Assembly (NCBI RefSeq): GCF_029813115.1
Contig: NZ_JAPZDS010000007.1
Location: 62,001-126,000, forward strand
Direction: 5' to 3'
DNA: 64,000 nucleotides
From: Aureimonas sp. SK2
GTDB taxonomy: Bacteria > Pseudomonadota > Alphaproteobacteria > Rhizobiales > Rhizobiaceae
In this document: piece by piece, positions 43,164 through 53,877 of the stretch
Position numbering within the stretch: the stretch's first letter is position 1
Layout of the letters: every line of letters begins with the position of its first letter
Translations under genes and position numbers: made by a program
Notes under the pieces: generated by a model
Databases searched by the model: none
What the model was told of the DNA's origin: nothing
What the model saw: the letters and a program-made list of their open reading frames with translations, nothing else

Positions 43164-44582
43164 ATGATGGCTTCTTCCCTGATCGATCACTTCGACCTGT
43201 CGCGCGCGGAGGTCGAGGCGATCGTGTCCGACACGCTGCAGGGTGCGGACGACGGCGAACTGTTCCTGGAATATCGCGAGCAGGAATCGCTCCTCTTCGA
43301 CAACGGCCGGCTCAAGGCCGGCGACTTCTCGACCGAACAGGGCTTCGGCCTGCGCTGCGTGGCCGGCGAGACGATCGGCTTCGCCCATTCCGGCGACCTG
43401 TCCGGCGCGGCGCTCAAGCGCGCGGCGTCTTCCGTCGGCGCCGTCCGGTCCGGCCATTCGGGCGTGGCGTCCGAGGGGCCGAAGGGCACCAACCGGCATC
43501 TCTATGGCGCCGAGAACCCGATTCCCGAGCCGTCCTTCGCCGAAAAGGTGAAGCTTCTCGAAGAGATAAACGCCTATCTTCGCGATGCGGACGAAGCCGT
43601 GCGCCAGGTCAGCGCCTCGCTTGCCTCGCAGTGGCAGGTGGTCGAGATCCTGCGGGCCGACGGGCGTCTCGTGCGTGACGTCCGCCCTCTCGTCCGGCTC
43701 AACGTCTCGGTGGTCGCTGGGCGCGGCGACCGGCAGGAGACCGGCTCCGGCGGCGCGGGCGGTCGCCACGGCTTCACGCGGCTGGTGGAAGGCGGCGGCT
43801 GGCGCAGCATCGCCGACGAGGCGCTGCGCCAGGCTCGGCTGAACCTCGAGGCCGTGCCTGCTCCCGCCGGCACGTTCGACACCGTGTTGGCCTCCGGCTG
43901 GCCGGGCGTCATGCTGCACGAGGCCGTCGGCCACGGCCTGGAGGGCGACTACAACCGCAAGAAGACGTCGGCCTTCTCGGGCCTCCTCGGCCAACAGGTC
44001 GCCGCGCGGGGCGTGACGGTGGTGGACGACGGCACGATCGCGGAGCGGCGCGGCTCGCTGTCGGTGGACGACGAGGGCACGCCCACCAACCGCACCGTCC
44101 TGATCGAGGACGGCAAGCTCGTTAACTACATGCAGGACCGGCAGAACGCGCGGCTGATGGGCATGGAGGTCACCGGCAACGGCCGTCGCCAGTCCTTCGC
44201 CCATGCGCCGATGCCGCGCATGACAAACACGATGATGCTGAACGGGCCGCACTCGCCTGAGGAGATCCTCGCTTCGGTCAAGGACGGCGTCTATGCCGTG
44301 TCGTTCAACGGCGGGCAGGTGGACATCACCTCCGGCAAGTTCGTCTTCAACTGCACCGAGGCCTACCGCATCCGCGACGGCAAGGTGTCCGAGCCGCTGC
44401 GGGGCGTCATGCTGATCGGCAACGGGCCGGACGCGATGCACCGGGTTTCGATGGTCGGCAACGACGTCGAACTCGATCTCGGCATCGGCAATTGCGGCAA
44501 GGCCGGCCAGTGGGTGCCGGTCGGCGTCGGACAGCCGCACCTGCGCATGGACCAGATGACGGTGGGCGGCACGGAAGCGTGA
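43164..44582 (+). CDS. tldD: Metalloprotease TldD
   Basis: Subunit of the TldD/TldE protease that trims peptides and processes modified peptides such as microcins and PQQ-like precursors. The 472-residue protein has the zinc motif HEAVGHGLEGD and the family patterns REQESLLFDNGRLKA, GFGLRCVAGETIGFAHSGDLS and GKFVFNCTEAYRIRDGKVSEPLRGVMLIGNG. Two adjacent ATG codons (43164, 43167) are possible starts; the second is better spaced from GGAG. The tldE partner is not in this window. Confidence 0.96.
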   Translation: MMASSLIDHFDLSRAEVEAIVSDTLQGADDGELFLEYREQESLLFDNGRLKAGDFSTEQGFGLRCVAGETIGFAHSGDLSGAALKRAASSVGAVRSGHSGVASEGPKGTNRHLYGAENPIPEPSFAEKVKLLEEINAYLRDADEAVRQVSASLASQWQVVEILRADGRLVRDVRPLVRLNVSVVAGRGDRQETGSGGAGGRHGFTRLVEGGGWRSIADEALRQARLNLEAVPAPAGTFDTVLASGWPGVMLHEAVGHGLEGDYNRKKTSAFSGLLGQQVAARGVTVVDDGTIAERRGSLSVDDEGTPTNRTVLIEDGKLVNYMQDRQNARLMGMEVTGNGRRQSFAHAPMPRMTNTMMLNGPHSPEEILASVKDGVYAVSFNGGQVDITSGKFVFNCTEAYRIRDGKVSEPLRGVMLIGNGPDAMHRVSMVGNDVELDLGIGNCGKAGQWVPVGVGQPHLRMDQMTVGGTEA

Positions 44583-44605
44583 CGCCCGGCCGTCTGCCGG
44601 AGGGA

Positions 44606-45223
44606 TCAAGGATAAAGGCGCTGGATCGCCCACTCCCGGTCGCCGGCTGCGCGCGTGAAGCGGAACCGGTCGTGCAGCCGGAACTCGCCGTCCTGCCAGA
44701 ACTCGATCTCGACGGGCATGATGCGAAAGCCCGACCAATGCGGCGGGCGCGGCACGGCTTCGCCATAGCGCGCCTCGACATCCGCGACCTGGCCTTCCAG
44801 GACGGCGCGGCTCGCCAGCGGGCGGCTCTGCTGCGAGGCCCAGGCGCCGATGCGGCTTCCATGCGGGCGCCCGTCGAAATAGGCGTCCGCCTCTTCCTTC
44901 GTCACGATCTCGACGGGACCGCGTGCCCGGAACTGGCGCCGTCGGCTTTTCCAGTGCATGCAGAGGGCCGCCTTGCGGCTGCCGAGAATCTGTTCGCCCT
45001 TGCGGCTCTCGAAATTCGTGTAGAAGACGAGGCCGCGCTCGTCGAACGCCTTGAGGAGGACCATCCGCACATCGGGCAGGCCCTCCGTGTCGACGCTGGC
45101 CAGCGCCATCGCCGTCGGATCGTTGATCTCGGTTTCTTCCGCCTCCCCGAGCCAGACGGCCAGGGCTTCGTATGGGTCGAGCGGCAAGCCGCCTTCACCG
45201 AACATTAAGGTCGAATTGTTCAT
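44606..45223 (-). CDS. pdxH: Pyridoxamine 5'-phosphate oxidase
   Basis: FMN enzyme making pyridoxal 5'-phosphate, the cofactor of thrC among others. The 205-residue protein has [77 protein letters not shown] and the C-terminal DRFRFTR...WAIQRLYP. It is convergent with tldD and divergent from the lipoprotein gene. ATG 45221-45223 is used; MFGEGGL (45205) is an alternative. Confidence 0.95.
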   Translation of the reverse strand: MNNSTLMFGEGGLPLDPYEALAVWLGEAEETEINDPTAMALASVDTEGLPDVRMVLLKAFDERGLVFYTNFESRKGEQILGSRKAALCMHWKSRRRQFRARGPVEIVTKEEADAYFDGRPHGSRIGAWASQQSRPLASRAVLEGQVADVEARYGEAVPRPPHWSGFRIMPVEIEFWQDGEFRLHDRFRFTRAAGDREWAIQRLYP

Positions 45224-45299
45224 TCTTGGGTCCGAATTTACGAAGGATGCTCCACCGGTACCTACGTCAGGTCGGTTCGGTGGCAAAGACCGAGTTTCG

Positions 45300-45722
45300 A
45301 TGATGAAAGGAATGCGCCTCGTTCTCGTCTGCACCTTCGCGGCAAGCCTGACGGGCTGCACGGTCATCAGCGGCAAGGGGCTGGAGGAGGTCGCGGTGGA
45401 CAAGTCGCTCCTCACCGCTTCCATTCCGCCGATCGACCCGGCCGTCGCGGCGGAAACGTTGTCGGACAGCCGCACTGTCCGCAACGCCGTCTCGGCCGCC
45501 GACATCGCGCGCGTGGATTCCGAGCCCCTCGCCTGGACCAATGCCGACACCGGCGCCAGCGGCATGATCACGGCCATCAGCGAGACGCGCGCGGGCGACA
45601 ACGTCTGCCGCCGCTTCAAGACCTCGCGCCAGCGCTTCGACGGCGTGGCGCTCTATGCCGGCGAGGCCTGCACGACCGGCCAGGGCGTCTGGACCCTCAC
45701 CCGCTTTTCCGAGGATCAGTGA
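45300..45722 (+). CDS. RT0821/Lpp0805-type surface lipoprotein
   Basis: A 140-residue exported protein with lipobox LTGC ([11 protein letters not shown]). The C-terminal half has [48 protein letters not shown], the pattern I recall for the RT0821/Lpp0805 surface-antigen family. The outer-membrane location and function are inferred. Two ATG codons (45300 and 45303) are possible. A hairpin follows in the gap to the DnaJ-like gene. Confidence 0.72.
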   Translation: MMKGMRLVLVCTFAASLTGCTVISGKGLEEVAVDKSLLTASIPPIDPAVAAETLSDSRTVRNAVSAADIARVDSEPLAWTNADTGASGMITAISETRAGDNVCRRFKTSRQRFDGVALYAGEACTTGQGVWTLTRFSEDQ

Positions 45723-45775
45723 CGGCGCGCGGCCGGGACTTCAAATTTCGGCGACGGCTCGCCATATAGTCGGCC

Positions 45776-45797
45776 ATCGCCCGGTCTTGCGGGCGAT
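45776..45797 (+). terminator. Hairpin between lipoprotein and DnaJ-like genes
   Basis: ATCGCCCG and CGGGCGAT pair perfectly across GTCTTG, 54 bases after the lipoprotein stop and 55 before the next ATG. It is followed by TTCCC, not a real T-tract. It could end the first transcript or lie in the leader of the second. Confidence 0.4.
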
Positions 45798-45852
45798 TCC
45801 CGATGATGCCCAACGGGAGACCCGTCCCCGACGACCAGGAAGCCGATCTCGC

Positions 45853-46794
45853 ATGCGCGACCCCTATACCGTTCTCGGCGTGGCCCGTACCGCCAGCGAG
45901 GCGGAGATCAAGTCCGCCTTCCGCAAGCTGGCCAAGAAGTATCATCCCGACGCCAACGGCGACGATGCCGGCGCCAGCGCCCGGTTCAACGAGGCCAACC
46001 AGGCCTACGAGATCCTGGGCGACAAGGAAAAGCGCGGGCAGTTCGACCGGGGCGAGATCGACGGCGACGGCAAGCCGAAATTCCAGGGCTTTTCCGGCTT
46101 CGGCGGGGGCGGCGGCGCCAACCCCTTCGGTGGCGGGCCGAACAACGGTTCGTTCGAGTTCCGCTCGGGCGGGGCCGAGTTCGGCGGCGCGGACAACATC
46201 TTCGGCGACTTCTTCGAGCAGGCGTTCGGCGGAAAGCGCAATGCCCGCTCCGGCTTCACCGCCGCGCGCAACACGCCGACGAAAGGCGACGACATCAACG
46301 CCACGCTGAAGGTGCGGCTCGAGGACATCGTGTCCGACGAGAAGGTCGAGGCAATCTTCCCGAACGGCAAGCGGCTGGCGATTCGCCTGCCGGAGGGCGT
46401 GGAGGACGGACAGGTCATCCGCCTTCGCGGCCAGGGCCAGCCGGCCGTCTTCAACGGCGGCCCGCCGGGCGACGCGCTGGTCACCATCTCCTTCGCCGAC
46501 CACGCACGTTTCAGCGTGTCCGGCCGCGATCTTCTTCTGGAACAGGACATCGACCTGGAGACCGCCGTTCTCGGCGGCCGGGTCACGATCGAGACGCTGG
46601 ACGGGCGCGTCGCCACCAAGATCCAGCCCTGGACCACGTCCGGCCGCACCTTGCGCCTCAAGGGCAAGGGGCTGACGCGCAAGGACGGCGGGCGCGGCGA
46701 CATCCTCGTCACCCTGTCGATCGCCCTGCCCGAGCGGCCCGATCCCGAACTCACCGCCCTCTTCGAGAAGCGCCGCGACGGTCTCGATCGATAA
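45853..46794 (+). CDS. DnaJ C-terminal-domain chaperone (CbpA-like, no zinc finger)
   Basis: Hsp40 co-chaperone of 313 residues. The J domain has the HPD motif in [10 protein letters not shown], then a Gly/Phe-rich linker ([16 protein letters not shown], 75-120) and two beta-barrel domains ([39 protein letters not shown]). The zinc-binding CxxCxGxG repeats of true DnaJ are absent, so it is CbpA-like, and the principal dnaJ must be elsewhere. It starts with ATG 45853 and precedes fabI. Confidence 0.9.
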   Translation: MRDPYTVLGVARTASEAEIKSAFRKLAKKYHPDANGDDAGASARFNEANQAYEILGDKEKRGQFDRGEIDGDGKPKFQGFSGFGGGGGANPFGGGPNNGSFEFRSGGAEFGGADNIFGDFFEQAFGGKRNARSGFTAARNTPTKGDDINATLKVRLEDIVSDEKVEAIFPNGKRLAIRLPEGVEDGQVIRLRGQGQPAVFNGGPPGDALVTISFADHARFSVSGRDLLLEQDIDLETAVLGGRVTIETLDGRVATKIQPWTTSGRTLRLKGKGLTRKDGGRGDILVTLSIALPERPDPELTALFEKRRDGLDR

Positions 46795-46810
46795 CGGACG
46801 GTTACCGATC
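46786..46810 (+). terminator. Hairpin over the end of the DnaJ-like gene
   Basis: GATCGATAAC pairs with GTTACCGATC (9 of 10, with one G-T) around GGACG, including the stop codon. No T-run follows, so it is only a possible terminator before fabI. Confidence 0.3.
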
Positions 46811-46899
46811 GTCGTCAAGCTCGTCTTGCTGGCTGGGGACGCCTATGCCATACGCCGCCCCGACCGGAAAATTTGAAACGAAACAAGGGAGTTCAGGCC

Positions 46900-47718
46900 A
46901 TGGTGGATTCGTTGGGCCTGATGAAGGGTAAGCGGGGCGTCATTCTCGGCGTCGCCAACAACCGCTCCATCGCCTTCGGAATCGCCAAGGCCCTTGCCGC
47001 CCAAGGCGCCGAAATCGCCTTCACCTATCAGGGGGACGCGTTGCGCAAGCGGGTGGAGCCGCTGGCCGCCGAACTCGGCGCCTTCGTCTGCGGCCATTGC
47101 GACGTGGGCGATCCCGCCACGATCGACGCCTGCTTCCAGGCGCTGGAAGAGAAGTGGGGCAAGCTCGACTTCCTGGTCCACGCCATCGGCTTCTCCGACA
47201 AGGACGAGCTGACGGGCCGCTACGTCGACACGACCGAAGCGAACTTCAACAAGACCATGAACATCTCGGTCTATTCCTTCACGGCGGTCGCCCAGCGCGC
47301 CGAGAAGCTGATGACCGACGGCGGCTCCATGCTGACCCTCACCTACTACGGTGCCGAGAAGGTCATGCCGAACTACAACGTCATGGGCGTCGCCAAGGCC
47401 GCGCTGGAAGCCAGCGTGAAGTATCTGGCCGTCGATCTCGGCCCCAAGAACATCCGCGTCAACGCGATCTCGGCCGGCCCGATCAAGACGCTCGCCGCAT
47501 CGGGCATCGGTGACTTCCGCTACATTCTCAAGTGGAACGAGTACAACGCCCCGCTACGCCGCACGGTTACGATCGAGGAAGTCGGCGACGTCGGCCTCTA
47601 CCTCCTGTCCGACCTGTCGCGCTCGGTGACGGGCGAAGTGCATCATGCGGACTCCGGCTACCACGTCGTCGGCATGAAGGCCGTGGACGCGCCGGACATC
47701 TCGGTCGTCAAGGACTGA
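46900..47718 (+). CDS. fabI: Enoyl-ACP reductase (NADH), FabI type
   Basis: Reduces trans-2-enoyl-ACP in each round of fatty-acid synthesis; target of triclosan. The 272-residue SDR protein shows GVANNRSIAFGIAKALAAQG for NADH, the catalytic set Y-x6-K within NYNVMGVAKAALEASVKYLA and the flanking DLGPKNIRVNAISAGPIKTLAASGI. ATG 46900 has GGAG at 8 bases. TTG 46873 would only add a short unconserved extension. The phosphatase gene follows after 14 bases. Confidence 0.97.
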   Translation: MVDSLGLMKGKRGVILGVANNRSIAFGIAKALAAQGAEIAFTYQGDALRKRVEPLAAELGAFVCGHCDVGDPATIDACFQALEEKWGKLDFLVHAIGFSDKDELTGRYVDTTEANFNKTMNISVYSFTAVAQRAEKLMTDGGSMLTLTYYGAEKVMPNYNVMGVAKAALEASVKYLAVDLGPKNIRVNAISAGPIKTLAASGIGDFRYILKWNEYNAPLRRTVTIEEVGDVGLYLLSDLSRSVTGEVHHADSGYHVVGMKAVDAPDISVVKD

Positions 47719-47732
47719 CGGAACCGCGCATC

Positions 47733-48329
47733 GTGAAGAGCCTTCCCTTGATCTACCTCTGCCGTCACGGGCAGACGGACTGGAATGCTAGTGCGCGACT
47801 GCAGGGCCAGAGCGACATTCCGCTCAACCGGCAGGGCGTCGCGCAGGCGCAACGCAACGGACGCTACCTCGCCAACGTGCTGAAATCGGAATGCGCGGCG
47901 TTCGACTTCGTCTCCAGCCCGATGCGGCGCGCGGCCGATACGATGCGGGGAATCCGGCGCGAGATGGGCCTCGAGTCCGAAGCCTTCCGCACGGACGAGC
48001 GGCTGAAGGAGATCCATTTCGGCGACTGGCAGGGCTACACCGTGCCGGAACTGCACCAGCGCTTCCCCACGGAGGCCGCCCGGCGCGAGGCCGACAAGTG
48101 GAACTTCCTGCCGCCGGGCACGGGTGCGGAGACCTACGCCGGCCTCGCCGAGCGCATCGCACCGGTGTTCCGCGGACTCGACCGCCCGTCGATCGTGGTC
48201 GCGCATGGCGGCGTGACGCGCGCCTTCCTCAATGTCTTCGCAGGCCTGTCGCCTGTCGAGGCCTCGCATCTCGACATTCCGCAGGACCGCATCCTGCGGG
48301 TTCGGGACGGCCGGATCGACTGGGTCTAG
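47733..48329 (+). CDS. Histidine phosphatase (phosphoglycerate mutase-like)
   Basis: A 198-residue phosphatase of the RHG branch. The catalytic His is in CRHGQTDWN and the second His in [10 protein letters not shown]; the acid residue lies in EIHFGDWQG. It resembles GpmB/CobC-like enzymes, many of which hydrolyse small phosphate esters; true mutase activity is not implied. The GTG at 47733 gives the start. The end overlaps the stop of the convergent DUF1344 gene by 4 bases. Confidence 0.88.
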   Translation: MKSLPLIYLCRHGQTDWNASARLQGQSDIPLNRQGVAQAQRNGRYLANVLKSECAAFDFVSSPMRRAADTMRGIRREMGLESEAFRTDERLKEIHFGDWQGYTVPELHQRFPTEAARREADKWNFLPPGTGAETYAGLAERIAPVFRGLDRPSIVVAHGGVTRAFLNVFAGLSPVEASHLDIPQDRILRVRDGRIDWV

Positions 48330-48550
48330 GCGGAGGCGTCGTAAACGACGACCACCTCCATGCCGGGCCGCACGACGGAATAATCGAACGCCTCCGGCAG
48401 GCGATAGGTCGCACCGTCCGAGAGCTTGATCGACGCATCGTCACGATCGATCGCCTCGATCGTCCCCCCCGTTTCCAGAGCCGCAGCCGGATAGGTCGCG
48501 GAAACGCTCAGGAAGGAACAGGCGAAGAAGGCGACGACACGTCTCGTCAT
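48326..48550 (-). CDS. DUF1344 small periplasmic protein
   Basis: A 74-residue protein with signal peptide [20 protein letters not shown]. The rest, [44 protein letters not shown], is the short beta-barrel-like DUF1344 sequence common in Rhizobiales. Function is unknown. ATG 48548-48550. It is convergent with the phosphatase gene and divergent from aroC, 189 bases away. Confidence 0.75.
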   Translation of the reverse strand: MTRRVVAFFACSFLSVSATYPAAALETGGTIEAIDRDDASIKLSDGATYRLPEAFDYSVVRPGMEVVVVYDASA

Positions 48551-48739
48551 CGGTGGGCTCCGGCTTGGATGCGAAGGGCGGAAAGCTCCGCATCCGCGAT
48601 TCGATCGGGAGAGGTTCACCGGCGATTATGGTTTTTTCGGGCGCCAGGCGGCTTGCCCCGCTGGCAAATTCGCTGCATCACCCGCCCGGTATGGGCGCCG
48701 CGCGGATGGGCGCGCGCCAACGGGATCGGCAGGCCTTCT

Positions 48740-49831
48740 ATGTCGCACAACAGCTTCGGCCATCTCTTCCGCGTCACCACCTGGGGTGAGAGCCACGGCC
48801 CCGCCATCGGCTGCGTGGTGGACGGCACGCCGCCGGGCCTCCGCTTCTCCGAAAGCCACATTCAGCGCTTTCTCGACGAGCGCCGCCCCGGCCAGTCTCG
48901 CTACACGACCCAGCGCCAGGAGCCCGATCAGGTCCGCGTCCTCTCGGGCGTCATGCCGAGCGAGACCGAGGGCGAGCTGATCTCCACCGGCACGCCGATC
49001 GCGCTCCACATCGACAACGTGGACCAGCGCTCGAAGGACTATTCCGACATCGCGCGCCGCTATCGGCCGGGCCACGCCGACATCACCTACGACATGAAGT
49101 ACGGCGTGCGCGACTATCGAGGCGGCGGGCGCTCCTCGGCGCGCGAGACCGCGACGCGCGTCGCAGCCGGCGCCATCGCGCGCCTCGTCGTGCCCGGCCT
49201 CGTGGTCCGCGGCGCGTTGGTCCAGATCGGCGACGTGGCGATCGACCGCTCCCGCTTCGACTGGGACGAGACGCGCCGCAACCCGTTCTTCTGCCCGGAT
49301 GCGCGGACGGCCGAACGCTGGGCCGAGCTTCTCGACGGCGTGCGCAAGCGCGGCTCCTCCATCGGCGCGGTGGTCGAGGTCGTAGCCGAGGGCGTTCCGG
49401 CCGGGATCGGCGCCCCGCTCTACGGGAAGCTCGACGCCGACATCGCCGCCGGCCTCATGTCTATCAACGCAGTCAAGGGCGTCGAGATCGGCGACGGCTT
49501 CGCCTCGGCCGCCCTATCGGGCGAGGACAATGCCGACGAGATCCGCATGGGCAACGACGGACGGCCCCAGTTCCTGTCCAACCACGCGGGCGGCATCCTC
49601 GGCGGCATCGCGACGGGCCAGCCCGTCGTCGCGCGCTTCGCCGTGAAGCCGACCTCCTCCATCCTCACCCCACGCCGCTCGGTCGACGCCGACGGCCAAG
49701 AGGTGGACGTGATGACCAAGGGCCGCCACGACCCCTGCGTCGGCATCCGCGCCGTGCCGATCGGCGAAGCGATGGTGGCCTGCGCGATCGCGGACCACTA
49801 TCTCCGGCACCGCGCGCAGACGGGCCGCTGA
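48740..49831 (+). CDS. aroC: Chorismate synthase
   Basis: Makes chorismate from EPSP for aromatic amino acids and ubiquinone, using reduced FMN. The 363-residue protein has [73 protein letters not shown] and [14 protein letters not shown], all near family consensus. ATG 48740. The AcuC-like gene follows by 49 bases. Confidence 0.97.
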   Translation: MSHNSFGHLFRVTTWGESHGPAIGCVVDGTPPGLRFSESHIQRFLDERRPGQSRYTTQRQEPDQVRVLSGVMPSETEGELISTGTPIALHIDNVDQRSKDYSDIARRYRPGHADITYDMKYGVRDYRGGGRSSARETATRVAAGAIARLVVPGLVVRGALVQIGDVAIDRSRFDWDETRRNPFFCPDARTAERWAELLDGVRKRGSSIGAVVEVVAEGVPAGIGAPLYGKLDADIAAGLMSINAVKGVEIGDGFASAALSGEDNADEIRMGNDGRPQFLSNHAGGILGGIATGQPVVARFAVKPTSSILTPRRSVDADGQEVDVMTKGRHDPCVGIRAVPIGEAMVACAIADHYLRHRAQTGR

Positions 49832-49880
49832 CTCCGGTGATCCCCCGCTTCCCCTGCCCCGCGTTCGGAGACGTTCCCGC

Positions 49881-50807
49881 ATGATGACGCGTCTCTACCA
49901 CCATCCGATCTTCGCCGAGCACCTGACCGGGCCCGGCCACCCGGAGCGGCCGGAGCGCATGGCGGCCGTCGCCGCCGCGCTGGAGGCCGAGCCCTTCCAG
50001 AACCTCGACCGGGTGCTGGCGCCCGAGGGGTCGGTGGAGGCGGTGTACCGCTGCCATTCGGTGGATCACGTGCGCAAGATCGCGCGCGCGACGCCGACGG
50101 AGGGCATGACCCGCATCGACGGCGACACGGTGGTGAGCCCGAAGAGCTTCTCCGCCGCGCTTCATGCCGTCGGCGCCGCCTGCGCGGGCGTGGACGACGT
50201 GATGTTGGGCGAGGCGCGCAACGTCTTCGTCGCGGCCCGCCCGCCCGGCCATCATGCCGAGCGCGAGACCGCCATGGGCTTCTGCCTGTTCAACCAGGCC
50301 GCCGTCGCGGCGCGCCACGCCCAGGCCGTGCATGGGCTTGAGCGCGTGGCGATCGTCGACTGGGACGTCCACCACGGCAACGGCACGCAGGACATCTTCT
50401 GGAGCGATCCGTCCGTCCTCTACGTCTCGACGCATCAGGCGCCGCTCTACCCCGGCACCGGCGCGGAAACCGAGACGGGCGCCGGCAACATCGTCAACGT
50501 GCCGCTCGGCGAGGGCGACGGGACGGACGAGTTCCGCGCCGCCTTCTCGGCCAAGGTTCTGCCGGCTTTGAACGCGTTCCGGCCTGACCTCGTCATCATT
50601 TCCGCCGGTTTCGACGCCCATCATCGCGATCCGCTGGCCGGGCTGAACCTCGTCGAAGGCGACTTCGACTGGGCCACCGGCAAGCTCCTCGAGGTCGCCT
50701 CGCGCCATGCGGCGAACCGTCTCATCAGCGTGCTCGAGGGCGGCTACGACCTCGTCGGCCTGCAGCGTTCCGTCGCAGCCCACGTCCAGCGGCTGATGGT
50801 CGGCTGA
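49881..50807 (+). CDS. Histone-deacetylase-family (AcuC/HdaH-like) hydrolase
   Basis: Zinc deacetylase of 308 residues. Active-site patterns are ARPPGHHAERETAMGFCLFN, DWDVHHGNGTQDIFW and SAGFDAHHRDPLAGLN, keeping the His-His and Asp/His zinc set. Bacterial members act on acetylpolyamines or acetylated proteins such as acetyl-CoA synthetase; this one cannot be assigned a substrate. It is 30 bases upstream of xseB. Confidence 0.9.
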   Translation: MMTRLYHHPIFAEHLTGPGHPERPERMAAVAAALEAEPFQNLDRVLAPEGSVEAVYRCHSVDHVRKIARATPTEGMTRIDGDTVVSPKSFSAALHAVGAACAGVDDVMLGEARNVFVAARPPGHHAERETAMGFCLFNQAAVAARHAQAVHGLERVAIVDWDVHHGNGTQDIFWSDPSVLYVSTHQAPLYPGTGAETETGAGNIVNVPLGEGDGTDEFRAAFSAKVLPALNAFRPDLVIISAGFDAHHRDPLAGLNLVEGDFDWATGKLLEVASRHAANRLISVLEGGYDLVGLQRSVAAHVQRLMVG

Positions 50808-50837
50808 CCGGTCTTCGCATCACAGGTAAGGTTCGCC

Positions 50838-51104
50838 ATGTCCGATCTCTCCGCCCTCCCCGCCGACGATTCCGACATCCGCCGCATGAGCTTCGAGGAG
50901 GCGCTGTCGGCGCTGGAGCGGATCGTCTCGGATCTGGAGCGCGGCGACGTCGCGCTGGAGCACTCGATCCGCATCTACGAGCGCGGCGAAAAGCTGAAGT
51001 CCCATTGCGACCGCCTTCTGTCGGCCGCCGAGGACAAGGTGGAGAAGATCAAGCTGTCGCGCGGCGGCAAGCCGGTGGACGTCGAGCCGCTCGATCCCGC
51101 CTGA
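50838..51104 (+). CDS. xseB: Exodeoxyribonuclease VII small subunit
   Basis: Small subunit that joins XseA to degrade single-stranded DNA. The 88-residue protein shows the conserved [45 protein letters not shown] helices. Size and charge pattern are right. The large-subunit gene is not in the window. It forms the usual alphaproteobacterial pair with dxs downstream. Confidence 0.95.
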   Translation: MSDLSALPADDSDIRRMSFEEALSALERIVSDLERGDVALEHSIRIYERGEKLKSHCDRLLSAAEDKVEKIKLSRGGKPVDVEPLDPA

Positions 51105-51202
51105 CAGCCGGGGCGCCGGTGGACAAGCCATGTTGAAACCGGTCTAACAAGGCCCACCTTCAGGGCGCCCGCGCCCGCCGGCTCCCGCATCAGGAGATGC
51201 CT

Positions 51203-53119
51203 TTGTCCCAGCGTCCGTCCACGCCGCTCCTCGACCAGATCGCATCGCCCGCCGACCTGCGGCGGATGCCGGAATCGGCGCTGCGGCAGGTCGCCGACGA
51301 GCTGCGCCAGGACCTGATCGACGCCGTCTCGCGCACCGGCGGGCACCTCGGCGCCGGCCTCGGCGTGGTGGAGCTGACGGTCGCCATCCACGCCGTGTTC
51401 GACACGCCCGCCGACCGTCTGATCTGGGACGTCGGCCATCAGGCCTATCCGCACAAGATCCTCACCGGCCGCCGCGAGGCGATGCGCACCGTGCGCCAGG
51501 AAGGCGGCGTCTCCGGCTTCGCCAAGCGCACGGAGAGCGAATACGACCCGTTCGGCGCCGGCCACTCGTCTACCTCGATCTCCGCCGGCCTCGGCATGGC
51601 TGTGGCATCCGAGCTGGACGGTCGCCGCAACAACGTCATCGCCGTCATCGGCGACGGCGCGATGAGCGCGGGCATGGCCTACGAGGCGATGAACAATGCG
51701 GGCGCGCTGGATGCGCGGCTGATCGTCATCCTCAACGACAACGATATGTCGATCGCCCCGCCGACGGGCGCGCTCAGCGCCTATCTGGCGCGGCTCGTCT
51801 CCGGCAAGACCTACCGCACCCTGCGCAACCGGGCGAAGACGGTGACGAGCCGCCTGCCCGAGTTCATGCGCGAGGGCGCGCGCAAGACCGAGGAGTATAC
51901 GCGCGGTTTCTTCACCGGCGGCACGATGTTCGAGGAGCTGGGCTTCTACTATGTCGGCCCGATCGACGGGCACGACCTCGACCATCTCCTTCCCGTCCTC
52001 AAGAACGTGCGCGACAACGGCGACGGGCCGGTGCTGATCCACGTCGTCACCCGCAAGGGCAAGGGCTACCCGCCGGCCGAGGCGAGCGCCGACAAGTACC
52101 ATGGCGTGTCGAAGTTCGACGTCATCACCGGCGCGCAGTCCAAGCCCAAGTCCAACGCGCCGAGCTATACCAAGGTCTTCGCCGAAAGCCTGATCCAGGA
52201 GGCCCGCGAGGACGAGAAGATCGTCGCGATCAACGCCGCGATGCCGGACGGCACAGGCCTCGATCTCTTCGGCCAGGCCTTTCCGAAGCGCACCTTCGAC
52301 GTCGGCATCGCCGAGCAGCACGCCGTGACCTTCGCGGCGGGCCTCGCCACCGAGGGCTACAAGCCCTTCGTCGCGATCTACTCGACCTTCCTCCAGCGCG
52401 CCTACGACCAGATCGTCCACGACGTCGCGATCCAGCACCTGCCGGTGCGCTTCGCCATCGATCGCGCCGGGTTCGTCGGCGCCGACGGGCCGACCCATGC
52501 GGGCTCGTTCGATACCGGCTTTCTCTGTCCGCTGCCCGGCATGGTCGTGATGGCCGCCGCCGACGAGGCGGAGCTGCGCCACATGGTGCGCACCGCCGTC
52601 GAACACGAGGACGGCCCCATCTCCTTCCGCTACCCCCGCGGCAACGGCACGGGCGTGGACCTGCCCGAGCGCGGCCGCGCGCTGGACATCGGCAAGGGCC
52701 GCGTCGTGCGGGAGGGCACGAAGGTCGCGATCCTCTCCTTCGGCTCGCGGCTGGCCGATGCCGTCGCGGCCGGCGAGGAGCTGGAAGGCTTCGGCCTGTC
52801 CACCACGGTCGCCGACGCTCGCTTCGCCAAGCCGCTGGACGCGGATCTCATCCACCGCCTCGCCAACGAACACGAAGTTCTCGTGCTGATCGAGGAAGGC
52901 GCCTCGGGCGGCTTCGCGGCCCAGGTGCTGGAGCATATGGCGCGGCACGGGCTCATGGATCGTGGGCTGAAGGTTCGGCCGATGACCATGCCCGACCGCT
53001 TCGTCGATCATGCCGCGCCCGAGGCGATGATCAAGGCGTCCGGCCTCGATCGCGCGGCCATTGTCGAGACCGTGTTCCGCGCGCTCGGCGATTCGGCGCA
53101 GCGCGTCATGCGAGCCTGA
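51203..53119 (+). CDS. dxs: 1-deoxy-D-xylulose-5-phosphate synthase
   Basis: TPP enzyme of the first MEP-pathway step, from pyruvate and glyceraldehyde phosphate; ispH at 35 kb ends the route. The 638-residue protein has the TPP motif [52 protein letters not shown] and [10 protein letters not shown]. The TTG at 51203 is 6 bases after GGAG, whereas the ATG at 51197 adjoins it directly; homologous proteins start near here, so TTG is preferred. Confidence 0.97.
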   Translation: MSQRPSTPLLDQIASPADLRRMPESALRQVADELRQDLIDAVSRTGGHLGAGLGVVELTVAIHAVFDTPADRLIWDVGHQAYPHKILTGRREAMRTVRQEGGVSGFAKRTESEYDPFGAGHSSTSISAGLGMAVASELDGRRNNVIAVIGDGAMSAGMAYEAMNNAGALDARLIVILNDNDMSIAPPTGALSAYLARLVSGKTYRTLRNRAKTVTSRLPEFMREGARKTEEYTRGFFTGGTMFEELGFYYVGPIDGHDLDHLLPVLKNVRDNGDGPVLIHVVTRKGKGYPPAEASADKYHGVSKFDVITGAQSKPKSNAPSYTKVFAESLIQEAREDEKIVAINAAMPDGTGLDLFGQAFPKRTFDVGIAEQHAVTFAAGLATEGYKPFVAIYSTFLQRAYDQIVHDVAIQHLPVRFAIDRAGFVGADGPTHAGSFDTGFLCPLPGMVVMAAADEAELRHMVRTAVEHEDGPISFRYPRGNGTGVDLPERGRALDIGKGRVVREGTKVAILSFGSRLADAVAAGEELEGFGLSTTVADARFAKPLDADLIHRLANEHEVLVLIEEGASGGFAAQVLEHMARHGLMDRGLKVRPMTMPDRFVDHAAPEAMIKASGLDRAAIVETVFRALGDSAQRVMRA

Positions 53120-53130
53120 GCTGAGGCGCC

Positions 53131-53877
53131 ATGAACGCGTCGCGCGTCCGCCTGGATCAGCTTGTCGCCGAGCGCCGGCTTCTCGATTCGCGCGCCCGCG
53201 CGCGCGACGCGATCCTGCGCGGGCGCGTCCGAGTCGAGGGCGTCGTTGTCTCGAAGCCCGGCCAGACGGTGGACGAAGGCGCACGGATCGAGCTGGACGA
53301 TCCGGCGGCCGCCTTTGTCTCACGCGCCGCGCTCAAGCTGCTCGCAGGCCTCGACGCCTTCGGCATCTCGCCCGAAGGGCTGACCGCGCTCGACATCGGC
53401 GCCTCCACCGGCGGCTTCACGCAGGTGCTGCTGGAGCGCGGCGCGGCGCATGTCGTCGCCGTCGATGTCGGCCACGGCCAGTTCCATACGTCGCTCGCCG
53501 ACGACGCGCGCGTCACCAGCCTGGAAGGCTTGAACGCGCGCGACCTCGCGCCCGCCCATCTCGGCGGGCGGCCGATCGGGCTCGTGGTCTCCGATGTCAG
53601 CTTCATCTCGCTGCGCCTCGCCCTTCCGCCTGCCCTAGACCTGGCCGAGCCCGGCGCGAAGGCGGTACTTCTGGTGAAGCCGCAGTTCGAGGCCGGGCGC
53701 GAGGCGATCGGCAAGGGCGGCCTCCTGCGCGACCCGTCGCGCGCACCGGAGATTGCGGCCGAACTGTCCGATTGGCTGGACACACAGTCCGGCTGGCGTT
53801 CGCTCGGCCTGGCGCCCTCGCCGATCGCGGGCGGCGACGGCAACGTGGAATTCCTGTTGGGTGGAGTGAAGGCGTGA
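53131..53877 (+). CDS. tlyA: TlyA-family rRNA 2'-O-methyltransferase
   Basis: Two-domain protein of 248 residues: an S4 RNA-binding domain (RLDQLVAERRLLDSRARARDAILRGRVRVEG) and an FtsJ-type SAM domain with ALDIGASTGGFTQVLLERGA, LVVSDVSFISLRLALP and LVKPQFEAGRE. TlyA 2'-O-methylates cytidines in 16S and 23S rRNA in some bacteria. It begins 11 bases after dxs, and its stop overlaps the GTG of the next gene by GTGA. Confidence 0.92.
   Translation: MNASRVRLDQLVAERRLLDSRARARDAILRGRVRVEGVVVSKPGQTVDEGARIELDDPAAAFVSRAALKLLAGLDAFGISPEGLTALDIGASTGGFTQVLLERGAAHVVAVDVGHGQFHTSLADDARVTSLEGLNARDLAPAHLGGRPIGLVVSDVSFISLRLALPPALDLAEPGAKAVLLVKPQFEAGREAIGKGGLLRDPSRAPEIAAELSDWLDTQSGWRSLGLAPSPIAGGDGNVEFLLGGVKA

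Noticed and set aside
45853-46794. Annotation as DnaJ proper
   Set aside because: The zinc-finger repeats are absent; it is a CbpA-like protein.
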